48,280 nucleotides of DNA from Rhodanobacter sp. (GTDB taxonomy: Bacteria; Pseudomonadota; Gammaproteobacteria; Xanthomonadales; Rhodanobacteraceae): the NCBI GenBank assembly GCA_027450005.1, contig DAIDKO010000039.1, positions 1 through 48,280 of the forward strand, read 5' to 3'. The position numbers and the translations under genes are program-made. Under the pieces are notes generated by a model. The model was not told the DNA's origin. It did not search any database and saw only the letters and a program-made list of their open reading frames with translations. Positions 1-8,189 of the stretch are shown here, piece after piece. Within the stretch, counting starts at the first letter, position 1. Every line of letters begins with the position of its first letter.

Positions 1-60
1 GCCTTTCAGCACCTTGATGTTGCTGGAGTCGTAGTGCGATTCGTTGGTGGGTTCGTTCAT
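1..60 (-). CDS. gyrB: DNA gyrase subunit B, N-terminal fragment (runs off the window)
   Basis: Only the first 20 codons are present; the gene continues beyond position 1. The reverse strand starts at the ATG at 58-60 and reads MNEPTNESHYDSSNIKVLKG. The YDSSxIxVLKG stretch is the conserved start of GyrB just before its ATPase domain. GyrB is the ATPase subunit of the type II topoisomerase that introduces negative supercoils. Its place behind recF on the same strand matches the standard dnaA-dnaN-recF-gyrB order. The assignment rests on this short stretch plus context. Confidence 0.85.
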   Translation of the reverse strand, partial: MNEPTNESHYDSSNIKVLKG

Positions 61-129
61 GCGGCTTCCGGTTTCTGGAGGTGCGGCAGATACGGCCTGC
101 AAGCCGTTGAGCTGCTATGCGATTTTTGA

Positions 130-1209
130 TTATAGCAGGGGCACCAAACACCCCTGTTCCACGTGGAACATGCGGTACGGCAAACCGCGCAAGGCGGTTG
201 GCTCGGTCGTTCCAGTCAGCAACACCTGGGCTTCGCAGGTCGCCAATTGTTCGATGACGGCCCGCTGGTGCATTTCATCCAGTTCCGATGCAAGGTCATC
301 AAGGCAAATGATGGGCCATTGCCCATGCTCTTCGGCATACAACCGTGCCTGCCCCAGCATGCAGCCAAGGGCCGCGAGCTTCTCCTGACCGCGGGAGAGA
401 TGTTCACGCAAGGGCGCATGCTCGAACGCCAGCGACCAGTCCGCACGATGGGCACCCAAACTCGTATGCCCACGCGCAAGATCCCTGCTCCTATGGGTCG
501 AAAGCAGCTCGCGCAAACCCTTGTCCTCGGCCCAGCCGCGTCGATAGCGCAACTCAGGCGCACCGAGCTCGGGCAGCAAGGCGTTTACGTAGTTCTGCAG
601 GAGAGGCTGTAGTCGCTTCAGGTAGCCGCTTCGCAGATCGTCAATCCAGAAAGCCAGGCCTCCCAACTCCGCTTCCCACGGCGCATACAAGGACGAAGCC
701 GATTCTGTTCCGGCACGTAGCAAGCTGTTGCGCTGCTTCAGGGCGCGTTGGTAACGACGCCAGCCATCCAGAAACGCGTGTTCCACGTGGAACACCCCCC
801 AATCCAAGAAGCGCCGCCTTTCCTCAGCAGCTCCTGCGATCAGTGCATGCGAACCAGGCTCAAAACAGGTGACGGCGCATTCCGCGATCAGCTCGCCCAA
901 GCTCGAACCTTCACCCTCGATGCGCGCTTCCCACCGAGACGACTCACGGCCGAGGCCCAGCCGCACCAGGCGACCATGCCCCTGTCGCAGTTCCGCAAAC
1001 ACGGACAAGCGCGACGATCCGCGGGCCAGCAAGGCTTCCCGCGCGCCGCTGCGAAACGAACGTGCGTGCGACAACAAGAACACAGCTTCCAATACGCTGG
1101 TTTTGCCCGCGCCGTTGTCGCCCACGAGGACATTGATGCCGGGCGCAAGAACGATGTCGACATCGCGCAGACAACGCAAACCCTGAACCCGCAGACGCTC
1201 CAGCCTCAT
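130..1209 (-). CDS. recF: DNA replication and repair protein RecF
   Basis: A cytoplasmic SMC-like ATPase of 359 residues that helps load RecA at single-stranded gaps together with RecO and RecR. The Walker A motif GDNGAGKTS lies at residues 30-38, the ABC signature region (LSRGQEKLAAL) is near residue 275, and Walker B (ICLDDLASELDE) is near residues 301-312. I chose the ATG at 1209, which gives the canonical MRLERLRVQGLRCL start; an upstream in-frame ATG at 1230 would add seven residues. It lies between gyrB and dnaN, all transcribed leftward. Two parS palindromes lie inside the gene, in the same reading frame, and are read as VFHVEH (about residues 139-144) and MFHVEQ (about 347-352). Confidence 0.97.
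   Translation of the reverse strand: MRLERLRVQGLRCLRDVDIVLAPGINVLVGDNGAGKTSVLEAVFLLSHARSFRSGAREALLARGSSRLSVFAELRQGHGRLVRLGLGRESSRWEARIEGEGSSLGELIAECAVTCFEPGSHALIAGAAEERRRFLDWGVFHVEHAFLDGWRRYQRALKQRNSLLRAGTESASSLYAPWEAELGGLAFWIDDLRSGYLKRLQPLLQNYVNALLPELGAPELRYRRGWAEDKGLRELLSTHRSRDLARGHTSLGAHRADWSLAFEHAPLREHLSRGQEKLAALGCMLGQARLYAEEHGQWPIICLDDLASELDEMHQRAVIEQLATCEAQVLLTGTTEPTALRGLPYRMFHVEQGCLVPLL
155..170. promoter_or_regulatory. parS: parS centromere site 1, inside the 3' part of recF
   Basis: TGTTCCACGTGGAACA is a perfect 16-bp palindrome. It matches the chromosomal parS consensus bound by ParB. It is embedded in the recF coding sequence and lies about 2.3 kb from the dnaA-dnaN gap. A cognate ParA/ParB pair is encoded at 33.2-34.9 kb. 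Confidence 0.92.
779..794. promoter_or_regulatory. parS: parS centromere site 2, inside the middle of recF
   Basis: A second TGTTCCACGTGGAACA; the palindrome extends by one base on each side to 18 bp (778-795). It lies 624 bp from site 1, in the same recF reading frame. The core is identical to site 1 and matches the ParB-binding consensus. Confidence 0.92.
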
Positions 1210-1298
1210 TCCGAACGAGCCCCAAAGCAAGAACGCCGAAGCGTCAGGTGACGTCTCCGGCGTTTCCAGGTCCTCGTGCTACGGATGAACGGCATGCG

Positions 1299-2399
1299 TC
1301 AGAGACGCAGCGGCATGATGACGTGACGAGCCTGCTCGTTGTCGTGTTCCTGTACCAGGCAGCTGGACTGCGCGTCACGCAGGCTCAGGCGCGCCTGATC
1401 GCCGCGCAGCGCGGAGAGTGCATCCAGCAGGTATCCAACGTTGAAACCGACCGCAAGATCCGAAACGTGCGTATCCGCCTCGACCTCTTCGACGGCTTCT
1501 TCCTGTTCCGGGTTATGCGCCACGATGCGCAGCTTGCCCGGTGACAGCTCGAGCTTCACGCCCCGGTACTTTTCGTTGGAAAGAATCGCCGCACGCTGCA
1601 AGGCGCCGCGCAGAACTTCGCGATCCAGCGTGGCCGTCTTGTCAGCGCCCAACGGGATCACGGCTTCGTAATCAGGGAAACGGCCATCAATAAGCTTGGA
1701 GGTGAAGGTGACGCCACCACGGTAAACCCGCAGATGATTGCGTCCGAATTCAAGCTCGACCTCGCCCTCGCCCGGTTCCAACAGTCCAACCAGTTCGTTG
1801 ACGCCCTTGCGCGGAATGATGATCTGCCGCCGCGTCTTCACTGACGTGGCGAGACTGGTTTCCTTCATCGCCAACCGATGCCCATCGGTTGCCACGCAAC
1901 GCAGGCTGTGCTCCTGCAGGTCAAGCAACATGCCGTTCAAGTAGTAACGAACGTCCTGGTTCGCCATGGCAAACGCCGTGCGTTCCATCAGGTCACGCAG
2001 CGCCTCCTCTGGAAGGCTGACCTTCTCGACCAGTTCAATCGAGTCGATCGTCGGAAACTCACTGGCAGGCAACGTCGTCAAAGTGAACCGGCTGCGTCCC
2101 GCATTCAGGGCTACGCGATCCCCGTTGAGCTTCAGCTCGACGGTCGCTCCATCGGGCAGCGCGCGCACGATGTCGAAAAGCTTGCGCGCAGGAATGGTTA
2201 CCTCGCCATCGACCAGTTTGTCGGCGATGGCCGTGGCAATCATCTCCACCTCGAGATCGGTACCGCTCAACGACAGTTGCCCGTCGGCAACGCGCACCAG
2301 CAGGTTGGCCAGAACCGGCAATGTCTGACGGCGCTCCACCACGCCCACGACCTGCTGCAGCGGCTTGAGCAGAGCTTCCCGTTGAATGCTGAATTGCAT
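1299..2399 (-). CDS. dnaN: DNA polymerase III beta subunit (sliding clamp)
   Basis: The 366-residue protein forms a ring-shaped dimer that tethers DNA polymerase III and other proteins to DNA. It starts MQFSIQREALLKPLQQVVG and ends with the typical clamp C-terminus (QARHVIMPLRL). Length and three-domain layout match the family. RecF lies 89 bp downstream on the same strand. Upstream is the 252-bp gap that carries the DnaA boxes. The start at 2399 gives the canonical N-terminus. Confidence 0.98.
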   Translation of the reverse strand: MQFSIQREALLKPLQQVVGVVERRQTLPVLANLLVRVADGQLSLSGTDLEVEMIATAIADKLVDGEVTIPARKLFDIVRALPDGATVELKLNGDRVALNAGRSRFTLTTLPASEFPTIDSIELVEKVSLPEEALRDLMERTAFAMANQDVRYYLNGMLLDLQEHSLRCVATDGHRLAMKETSLATSVKTRRQIIIPRKGVNELVGLLEPGEGEVELEFGRNHLRVYRGGVTFTSKLIDGRFPDYEAVIPLGADKTATLDREVLRGALQRAAILSNEKYRGVKLELSPGKLRIVAHNPEQEEAVEEVEADTHVSDLAVGFNVGYLLDALSALRGDQARLSLRDAQSSCLVQEHDNEQARHVIMPLRL

Positions 2400-2463
2400 G
2401 TCTGCGCGTCCCCTATGCCTGCTGTTCTATCTTTCGAAGAAGGTTGGTAGTTGATGTAGATGG

Positions 2464-2472
2464 CGTGGATAA
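2464..2472 (-). promoter_or_regulatory. DnaA box, one mismatch
   Basis: The top strand reads CGTGGATAA, i.e. TTATCCACG on the reverse strand: one base off the TTATCCACA consensus. It lies next to the AT-rich stretch of the dnaA-dnaN gap. Confidence 0.7.
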
Positions 2473-2559
2473 CTCGATTTCGCCATTTATACATTTGAAA
2501 TCAATTGTTTGCCTTAACTTCAGGGTGTGCGGAAAGCGGTGGCCGCAAGGTGGGTTATA

Positions 2560-2568
2560 TGTGGATAA
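2560..2568 (-). promoter_or_regulatory. DnaA box, perfect consensus
   Basis: The top strand reads TGTGGATAA, the exact reverse complement of TTATCCACA. It lies 26 bp from a convergent perfect box. Confidence 0.85.
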
Positions 2569-2593
2569 CTTTGCCGCCACATTCATCCACGCA

Positions 2594-2602
2594 TTATCCA
2601 CA
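2594..2602 (+). promoter_or_regulatory. DnaA box, perfect consensus
   Basis: TTATCCACA on the top strand, 49 bp from the stop codon of dnaA. With the box at 2560 it forms an inverted pair. Confidence 0.85.
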
Positions 2603-2651
2603 GCTTCCCTTCCAGCTTATCAAGAACTTGTGCTTGTGCTCGCGGAATAAC

Positions 2652-3992
2652 TCAACCGGTAAGGATCCGGATTAGTTGTTCCCAGTCCTGCCGCATGCGG
2701 GTGTCCGCCTCGCAGAGCTTCTTGATCGTGCGGCAGGCGTGCAGCACCGTGGTGTGGTCGCGGCCTCCGAAGGCCTCGCCGATTTCCGGCAGGCTGTGGT
2801 CGGTGAGCTCCTTGGAAAGCGCCATCGCGATCTGTCGAGGCCTGGCCAGCGAGCGCACACGACGCGTGGAGAGCAGATCCTGCAGGCGGATATTGAAGTA
2901 CTCGGCCACCATCTTCTGGATGTTGGGGACCGTCACCGCTTGTGCGTGGGTGGCCAGCAGGTCGCGGAGAGTTTCCTCGGCAAAATCGGTGGTGATCGGC
3001 TTGCCGTAGAAGTTGGCGCGTGCTGCGAGCGTGTTCAGGGCGCCCTCAAGGTCGCGCACGTTTGAACGGATGCGCTTGGCCAGCAGCATCGCTACGTGCT
3101 CGTCCACCGCCACGCCCTTGTCCTGCGCCTTCGAGAGAAGGATGGCTGCACGCGTTTCGAAATCCGGTGGTTCGATTGCCACGGAAAGGCCCCAGCCAAG
3201 GCGTGACTTCAGGCGCGGCTCCAGCTTGTCCACTTCCTTGGGGTAGCGGTCGCAGGTCAGGATGATCTGCTGCTTGGATTCGAACAGCGCGTTGAAAGTG
3301 TGGAAGAACTCTTCCTGCGTGGTGTCCTTGCCGGCGAAGAACTGGATGTCGTCGATCAGCAGCGCATCCACCGAGCGAAAGCGCAGCTTGAACTGGTCCA
3401 TGCTCTTGGTGCGCAATGCCTCGATCATTGCGCCCACGAATTGTTCCGAGCGCAGGTACAGCACCTTGCAGGCGGGATTGTTCTGCCGCATGAGGTTGCC
3501 GGCCGCGTGCATCAGATGGGTTTTTCCCAGGCCGGTGCCGCCATAGAGCAGCAGCGGGTTGTAGGCCCGCCCGGGGTTCTGCGCCACCTGCATCGCCGCG
3601 GCCTTGCCAAGCTGGTTGGACTTGCCTTCCACGAACGTTTCGAAGGTGTAGTGCGGATCGAGGTTGTGGTTGAACGCCTGTGCGGGTGCGGCCGCCGGTT
3701 CGGCAATTCCGCCAGCAGCGGCCTTGGTTGCCGGTTTGGCGGGACTGCGTGGCGCGCTGGACCCGACATCCAGTCGCACCGGCAGTTCGCGACCGGCCAG
3801 CTGCGCCAGCAACGTGCCAATCTTCGGCAGGTAGCGTTCGCGCACCGTGTCGAGGGTGTAGGGGTTGGGCGCAAACAGCGACAGTCCGGTCTCGTCTTCG
3901 CGGGCCTGCAGCGGCATCAACCAGGTGTGCAGATCCTCGGCGCTCAACTCGCCTTCCAGACGCTCCAGGCAGCGCCGCCACAACTCACTCAT
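2652..3992 (-). CDS. dnaA: chromosomal replication initiator DnaA
   Basis: The 446-residue AAA+ initiator binds DnaA boxes and melts oriC. Residues 1-75 form the N-terminal helicase-loading domain ([15 protein letters not shown]...), followed by an Ala/Pro-rich linker to about residue 105. Walker A is GGTGLGKTH (151-159) and Walker [10 protein letters not shown] (211-219). The C-terminal DNA-binding signature [12 protein letters not shown] starts near residue 409. The open frame extends further upstream, but the ATG at 3992 gives the conserved MSELW start and has a GAGAG ribosome-binding sequence. It is divergent from rpmH across 220 bp that contain only weak DnaA-box-like sequences (for example near 4000-4010 and 4077-4085). 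Confidence 0.98.
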   Translation of the reverse strand: MSELWRRCLERLEGELSAEDLHTWLMPLQAREDETGLSLFAPNPYTLDTVRERYLPKIGTLLAQLAGRELPVRLDVGSSAPRSPAKPATKAAAGGIAEPAAAPAQAFNHNLDPHYTFETFVEGKSNQLGKAAAMQVAQNPGRAYNPLLLYGGTGLGKTHLMHAAGNLMRQNNPACKVLYLRSEQFVGAMIEALRTKSMDQFKLRFRSVDALLIDDIQFFAGKDTTQEEFFHTFNALFESKQQIILTCDRYPKEVDKLEPRLKSRLGWGLSVAIEPPDFETRAAILLSKAQDKGVAVDEHVAMLLAKRIRSNVRDLEGALNTLAARANFYGKPITTDFAEETLRDLLATHAQAVTVPNIQKMVAEYFNIRLQDLLSTRRVRSLARPRQIAMALSKELTDHSLPEIGEAFGGRDHTTVLHACRTIKKLCEADTRMRQDWEQLIRILTG

Positions 3993-4139
3993 GAAGTCTC
4001 TCGTCCACAGGCAGGGGCGCTTGCGCGCAGGGTGGATCGACAAGTCTAGCAGCAGCCTCCGGCGTATCGTCCCCAAACCATCCACATGGCGACCCACAAG
4101 TTGGTACGGGACATCCAGATCGATTCGAAAGGTGTTGAT

Positions 4140-4169
4140 TTGACAAGGTCCCGCACCGCAATGCATACT
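4140..4169 (+). promoter_or_regulatory. probable sigma-70 promoter of rpmH-rnpA
   Basis: TTGACA at 4140-4145, an 18-bp spacer, and CATACT at 4164-4169 as the -10 element. It is about 45 bp upstream of the rpmH start. The -35 is perfect and the -10 matches four of six bases. Confidence 0.65.
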
Positions 4170-4212
4170 TTGCGGCCTTTTTCCCATCATTCATTCCCTT
4201 CGGAGCAACGCC

Positions 4213-4347
4213 ATGAAGCGGACCTATCAGCCCAGCAAGCTCAAGCGCGCCCGCACCCACGGCTTCCGTGCCCGCATGGCCACCGCCGACGGTCGCAAAG
4301 TTCTCAACGCCCGCCGCGCCAAGGGCCGCAAGCGCCTGATCCCGTAA
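4213..4347 (+). CDS. rpmH: 50S ribosomal protein L34
   Basis: A 44-residue, very basic protein of the large ribosomal subunit. It begins [18 protein letters not shown] and ends [11 protein letters not shown], the conserved L34 signature over its full length. The ATG follows a CGGAG ribosome-binding sequence. It heads the rpmH-rnpA pair; rnpA starts 14 bp downstream. It is divergent from dnaA, the usual arrangement around oriC. Confidence 0.98.
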   Translation: MKRTYQPSKLKRARTHGFRARMATADGRKVLNARRAKGRKRLIP

Positions 4348-4361
4348 TCGGGACTACAGTC

Positions 4362-4763
4362 ATGCGCCCTGCCGGCTTGCCGCGCGAGTTGCGGCTGCGT
4401 CAGGCCGGCGACTTCGCAGCGTTGCGTACGAGCAGCGGCCGCCTCGGTGGCCGCTGTTTTCATTTGCGTTACCGGCCTAACGGCTTGTCGCATGCGCGAC
4501 TGGGCCTGGCAATCTCCAAGCGGGCCTCCAAACTCGCGGTCGAGCGCAATCGGCTGAAGCGCCTACTTCGCGAGTCGTTCCGACGCTTCCGCAACCAGTT
4601 GCCATCGGTGGATCTGGTGGTGATGGCGCGCGACCAGGCCGTCAGCCTGTCCAACGCGGAATTACTGGCCGAGGCCGAGGCGCTCTGGCGCCGGCTCGCC
4701 ATGATCCGGCTGGAACCACCCGCATCGGCCGCTGCCGGGGCGGATTCCCTCCCGCGCCATTGA
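4362..4763 (+). CDS. rnpA: ribonuclease P protein component
   Basis: A 133-residue basic protein that assists the RNase P RNA in cutting the 5' leader from precursor tRNAs. The RNR motif (VERNRLKRLLRE) lies near residues 60-71, preceded by LGLAISKRASKLA. The start follows the rpmH stop codon by 14 bp, so the two are co-transcribed. The C-terminal 20 residues (Ala/Pro-rich) are not part of the conserved fold. The open frame runs further upstream through rpmH but only this ATG gives a family-like N-terminus. Confidence 0.93.
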   Translation: MRPAGLPRELRLRQAGDFAALRTSSGRLGGRCFHLRYRPNGLSHARLGLAISKRASKLAVERNRLKRLLRESFRRFRNQLPSVDLVVMARDQAVSLSNAELLAEAEALWRRLAMIRLEPPASAAAGADSLPRH

Positions 4764-4855
4764 TGCCGACGGACGCCGCCGCCACAATCGCGCGTTGACC
4801 TTTTTTCTCCCCTTGTGGCCGCGTGCCGCGTGGCGATGTCCGGATCCGTGAGCCG

Positions 4856-6559
4856 ATGAACCAAACACGCAACTTCCTCCTGTTCGCCCTGCTTGCTGTG
4901 GGCTACTTCCTGTTCACGGCTTGGCAGAAGGACTACATGACGCCACCGGTCGCGGCTGGCGCCACCAGCGCGGCGAACGCCACCAGCGCCTCGGCTGTGC
5001 CTGGTGCGCAACCTGCCGTTGCCGTTGCGCCGGCTGTCGCCACCGCCACCGGCAGCAACGCCCCCGCGTCGCTCATTACCGTCACCACCGATGTGCTGCG
5101 ACTGACCATCGACACCCGCGGCGGCAGCATCGTGAAGGCGCAGTTGCTGGATTATCCGGTGGTGCCGCGTACGAAGAAGGATCCAGATCCCGCGCCGGTC
5201 ACCCTGTTCGACAACAGCGACGCGCATTACTTCGTGGCCCAGAACGGCCTGGTCAGCAGCAGCGATGCCGCCGCTGCCGACCAACCCAACCATCTCGCCG
5301 TGTTCCAGGGCGCGCAGTCGTCATACACGCTGGCGCCCGGCCAGAAGGAACTCGACGTGCCGTTGACCTGGCAGGATGCCAAGGGCCTCAGGGTCACCAA
5401 GACCTATCACTTTACGCGCGGCAGCTACGTCGTGGCGCTCGACCAGAAGATAGCCAACGGTGGCAGCGTGCCGTGGCAAGGCAACGCCTACACCCAGCTG
5501 CTGCGTGCCGAGCCACCGCAGCCCGGTAGCTGGCTGACCAAAATGTCCAACCCGGAAAACCGCAGCTTCCAGGGAGCGGCGTGGTACACCGGCGAGAAAT
5601 TCGAGAAGCTGTCGTTCAAGGATCTCGCCAATCCTAAGGACAAGTTGCAGGCGCAGTTCAAGGGTGGCTGGGCGGCGATGCTGCGGTTGTACTTCTTCGC
5701 CGCATGGATCCCGCCGGCGAACGAGATGGCCAGCTACGCCACCGACACGGTGAATCCCGGCAGCGCGCACCCGCGTTACCTCATCCGCGCCATCGGTCCT
5801 ACGCTCAGCGTGGCGCCCGGCCAGAGCGTCGATGCCACCGCGCGGCTGTACGTCGGCCCCAACCTGCAGGGCAAGCTGGATGCGGTGGCGCCAGGACTGG
5901 ATCTCACCATCGACTACGGCATGTTCAAGGCGATTGCTGTGCCGATGCACGGCATCCTGTCGTTCCTGCATTCGATCGTGAAGAACTGGGGCGCCGCGAT
6001 CGTCCTGCTGGTGCTGCTCATCAAGGGCGCCACCTGGAAGCTCACCGCGATGCAGTACCGCTCGAGTGCCAAGATGCGCAAGCTGCAGCCGCGTATCCAG
6101 GCGCTCAAGGAGCGCTACGGCGATGACAAGGTGAAGCTGCAACAGGCCCAGATGGAGTTGTACAAGAAGGAAAAGGTCAACCCGATGGCGGGTTGCCTGC
6201 CGGTGCTCATCACCATGCCGGTGTTCTTCTCCCTGCTCTACGTGCTGGAGTATTCGCTGGAACTGCGCCAGGCATCCTTCCTGTGGATCCACGACCTCAG
6301 CGCACACGACCCTTACTACATACTGCCGGCGATCTACGCGGTGGTGATGCTGGGCACGCAATGGCTGAACCCGGCGGTGGGCATGGATCCGGCGCAGGCA
6401 AAAATGATGAAGGTGATGCCGCTGCTGTTCTCGGTACTGTTCGCCTTCTACCCCTCCGGTCTGTGCCTCTACTACGCGGTAAACGGTCTGGTCGGCCTCG
6501 GCCAGCAGTGGTGGATCACCCATCACGTGGAGCGCGAGGAGGCCGTGGCCAAGGCTTGA
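4856..6559 (+). CDS. yidC: membrane protein insertase YidC
   Basis: A 567-residue inner-membrane protein that inserts and folds membrane proteins alone or with SecYEG. It has an N-terminal membrane segment (about residues 5-22), a low-complexity Ala/Thr linker, a large periplasmic beta domain (about 75-345), then the conserved five-helix core with a cytoplasmic hairpin (KMRKLQPRIQALKERYGDD) and the MAGCLPVLITMPVFFSLLYVL segment region near residues 445-465. The chosen ATG gives MNQTRNFLLFALLAV, the family start. A yidD gene, often present between rnpA and yidC, is absent: the 92-bp gap is too short. Confidence 0.97.
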   Translation: MNQTRNFLLFALLAVGYFLFTAWQKDYMTPPVAAGATSAANATSASAVPGAQPAVAVAPAVATATGSNAPASLITVTTDVLRLTIDTRGGSIVKAQLLDYPVVPRTKKDPDPAPVTLFDNSDAHYFVAQNGLVSSSDAAAADQPNHLAVFQGAQSSYTLAPGQKELDVPLTWQDAKGLRVTKTYHFTRGSYVVALDQKIANGGSVPWQGNAYTQLLRAEPPQPGSWLTKMSNPENRSFQGAAWYTGEKFEKLSFKDLANPKDKLQAQFKGGWAAMLRLYFFAAWIPPANEMASYATDTVNPGSAHPRYLIRAIGPTLSVAPGQSVDATARLYVGPNLQGKLDAVAPGLDLTIDYGMFKAIAVPMHGILSFLHSIVKNWGAAIVLLVLLIKGATWKLTAMQYRSSAKMRKLQPRIQALKERYGDDKVKLQQAQMELYKKEKVNPMAGCLPVLITMPVFFSLLYVLEYSLELRQASFLWIHDLSAHDPYYILPAIYAVVMLGTQWLNPAVGMDPAQAKMMKVMPLLFSVLFAFYPSGLCLYYAVNGLVGLGQQWWITHHVEREEAVAKA

Positions 6560-6627
6560 TCCTTGCGGCCACTCCTAATCGCCAAGATCCAACAGGCGGC
6601 CAATCCTGGCCGCGTCTGTCGGCAAAG

Positions 6628-6660
6628 CGGCCGCGCCGGGCAACTGCCGCGGCCGTCTTC
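6628..6660 (+). terminator. possible terminator between yidC and mnmE
   Basis: CGGCCGCG (6628-6635) pairs with CGCGGCCG (6648-6655) around a 12-base loop and is followed by a short pyrimidine run (TCTTC). It lies 68 bp after yidC. There is no long T-run, so it may instead be only a hairpin in the mnmE leader. Confidence 0.4.
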
Positions 6661-6675
6661 GTTTACCCTCCCGCC

Positions 6676-8019
6676 ATGAACTTGCACACCGACACCATCG
6701 CCGCCATCGCCAGTGCGCCGGGTGCCGCCGGCGTCGGCGTGCTGCGCATATCCGGGCCGCAGGTGCCGGCGATCGCGCGAATCCTGCTGGGCCGCACGCC
6801 ACGCCCGCGCCATGCGCACTTCGCCAGTTTCCGCGACGCGCAGGGCCAGCCCGTCGACCATGGCCTGCTGCTGCACTTCCCGGCACCCTCCTCCTACACC
6901 GGCGAGCATGTGCTTGAACTGCAGGGCCACGGCAGCGCGGTGCTGCTCGACACCTTGTTGCACCGTGTCTGCGAACTCGGTGCGCGGCTCGCGCGCCCTG
7001 GCGAATTCACCGAGCGCGCCTTCCTCAACGGCAAGCTCGACCTTGCACAGGCCGAGGCCGTGGCCGACCTGATCGCCGCGCGCTCGCAAGCCGCTGCCCG
7101 TGCCGCCCTGCGCTCGATGGAAGGCGTGTTCTCGCGCAGGGTCGAGACCTTGCTGCAGGCGCTGGTGGCCCTGCGCGTGCACGTCGAAGCGGCGATCGAC
7201 TTCCCGGAGGAGGAAATCGACTTCCTGGCCGACCCTGCCATTGCCGCGCAACTCGCCGCACTGCGTGAACAGCTGGACGAACTGCTGCGCGAGACGCAAC
7301 GCGGACTGCGTCTCACCGACGGCTTGCGCGTGGCCATCGTTGGCCGGCCGAATGCAGGCAAATCGAGCCTGCTCAATGCACTGGCCGGCAACGAACGCGC
7401 CATCGTCACCGCCATCGCCGGCACCACCCGCGACGTGCTGCGCGAGAGCGTGTCGCTGGACGGCATCGCGCTGGAGCTGGCCGACACCGCCGGCCTGCGC
7501 GAGACCGACGACGAAGTCGAACGCGAAGGCGTGCGCCGCGCGCACGGTGAACTCGAGCGCGCCGACGTCGCGCTACTGGTCACCGATGACCAGCACGCGA
7601 ACACCGACCTCGCCCTCTTCGCGCACTTGCCAGCGGACAGCGAACGACTCGTGCTGGTCAACAAGATCGATCTCGCCCACGCCGCACCAAACGCGGAAAC
7701 CCGCGATGGCATCCGCTGGCTGTGGGCTTCCGCGAAAACGGGCGAAGGCCTGGATGCCCTGCGCGAACACCTGAAGCAACTCGCCGGTGCCGGCAGCGGC
7801 GAAGGCGCCTTCAGTGCGCGCCGCCGCCACGTGCTTGCGCTGGAAACCGTGCGCAAGCACCTCGGCCGAACCGACTATGCCCTCGCGGTCGGCCGGGCTG
7901 GCGAACTTGCCGCCGAGGAATTGCGCCAGGCCCAGCATGCGCTGGGTGAGATTACCGGCAGCTACAGCAGCGACGACCTGCTCGGTGCCATCTTCGGTTC
8001 GTTCTGCATCGGAAAATAG
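6676..8019 (+). CDS. mnmE: tRNA uridine-5-carboxymethylaminomethyl modification GTPase MnmE
   Basis: The 447-residue GTPase works with MnmG to modify U34 of several tRNAs. It has an N-terminal formyl-THF-binding domain, a helical domain, an inserted G domain (G1 GRPNAGKSS near residue 224, the TTRD switch, DTAGLR, and NKID) and the invariant C-terminal CIGK. The ATG gives MNLHTDTIAAIASAPG, the normal start. MnmG is not in this window although the two are often neighbours at oriC. The 3' end is a known integration site for SGI1-type islands, and non-core sequence begins just after its stop codon. Confidence 0.97.
   Translation: MNLHTDTIAAIASAPGAAGVGVLRISGPQVPAIARILLGRTPRPRHAHFASFRDAQGQPVDHGLLLHFPAPSSYTGEHVLELQGHGSAVLLDTLLHRVCELGARLARPGEFTERAFLNGKLDLAQAEAVADLIAARSQAAARAALRSMEGVFSRRVETLLQALVALRVHVEAAIDFPEEEIDFLADPAIAAQLAALREQLDELLRETQRGLRLTDGLRVAIVGRPNAGKSSLLNALAGNERAIVTAIAGTTRDVLRESVSLDGIALELADTAGLRETDDEVEREGVRRAHGELERADVALLVTDDQHANTDLALFAHLPADSERLVLVNKIDLAHAAPNAETRDGIRWLWASAKTGEGLDALREHLKQLAGAGSGEGAFSARRRHVLALETVRKHLGRTDYALAVGRAGELAAEELRQAQHALGEITGSYSSDDLLGAIFGSFCIGK
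8002..8015 (+). other. possible left attachment core at the mnmE 3' end
   Basis: TTCTGCATCGGAAA lies in the last codons of mnmE, the position of the attB used by SGI1-type elements. A 12-of-14 match (TTATGCATCGGTAA) lies at 11934-11947 on the other side of the accessory genes. No integrase gene is present, so the role is inferred. Confidence 0.35.
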
Positions 8020-8022
8020 CGG

Positions 8023-8050
8023 GACGTCCGGGGAGTTCCAGAGACGTCCG
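8023..8050 (+). repeat. short direct repeat after mnmE
   Basis: GACGTCCG occurs at 8023-8030 and 8043-8050, 20 bp apart, each followed by a similar GAG-containing stretch. Spaced direct repeats beside an attachment core can be integrase arm sites; this is an inference. Confidence 0.4.
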
Positions 8051-8066
8051 CCGAGCGTTCATGAAT

Positions 8067-8120
8067 TGCCTATTATTTAGGCATTTCGCCCAACATTCGT
8101 CTATTGCCCACCGCGGGCAA
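8067..8120. repeat. two short inverted repeats in the mnmE-island gap
   Basis: TGCCTA-TTATT-TAGGCA spans 8067-8083, and TTGCCC-ACCGC-GGGCAA spans 8104-8120. Both are perfect 6-bp arms with 5-base centres. Neither is followed by a clear T-run. They could be operator-like sites, weak terminators for the converging mnmE and island transcripts, or remnants of an attachment region. The first lies in an unusually AT-rich patch. Confidence 0.5.
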
Positions 8121-8189
8121 CCGCGTTACCGTGCCCCGAAAGGGGCCCCCATGGAGGGGTGACATCTGCTGGTTCACCGAGAGCGGGGA

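Larger units (their letters stand above)
2400..2651. other. oriC: probable chromosomal replication origin, oriC (dnaA-dnaN gap)
   Basis: This non-coding gap is clearly richer in A and T than the rest of the window, especially about 2478-2520, which could be the unwinding element. It contains a perfect DnaA box on each strand (2594-2602 and 2560-2568), a one-mismatch box (2464-2472) and a weaker one near 2582-2590 (TTCATCCAC). The dnaA-dnaN gap is the usual oriC site in Xanthomonas relatives. Flanking dnaA, rpmH, recF and gyrB plus nearby parS sites support the call. Function is inferred from position and motifs; GC skew was not computed. Confidence 0.8.

Noticed and set aside
4764-4855. Search for yidD between rnpA and yidC
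   Set aside because: The 92-bp gap is too short and shows no CysCys-rich YidD-like frame; simply absent here.
4469-5293. 274-codon leftward open frame opposite rnpA and yidC
   Set aside because: It is antisense to two well-supported genes, has Arg/Gly/Ala-rich low-complexity translation and no family resemblance; a GC-rich shadow.
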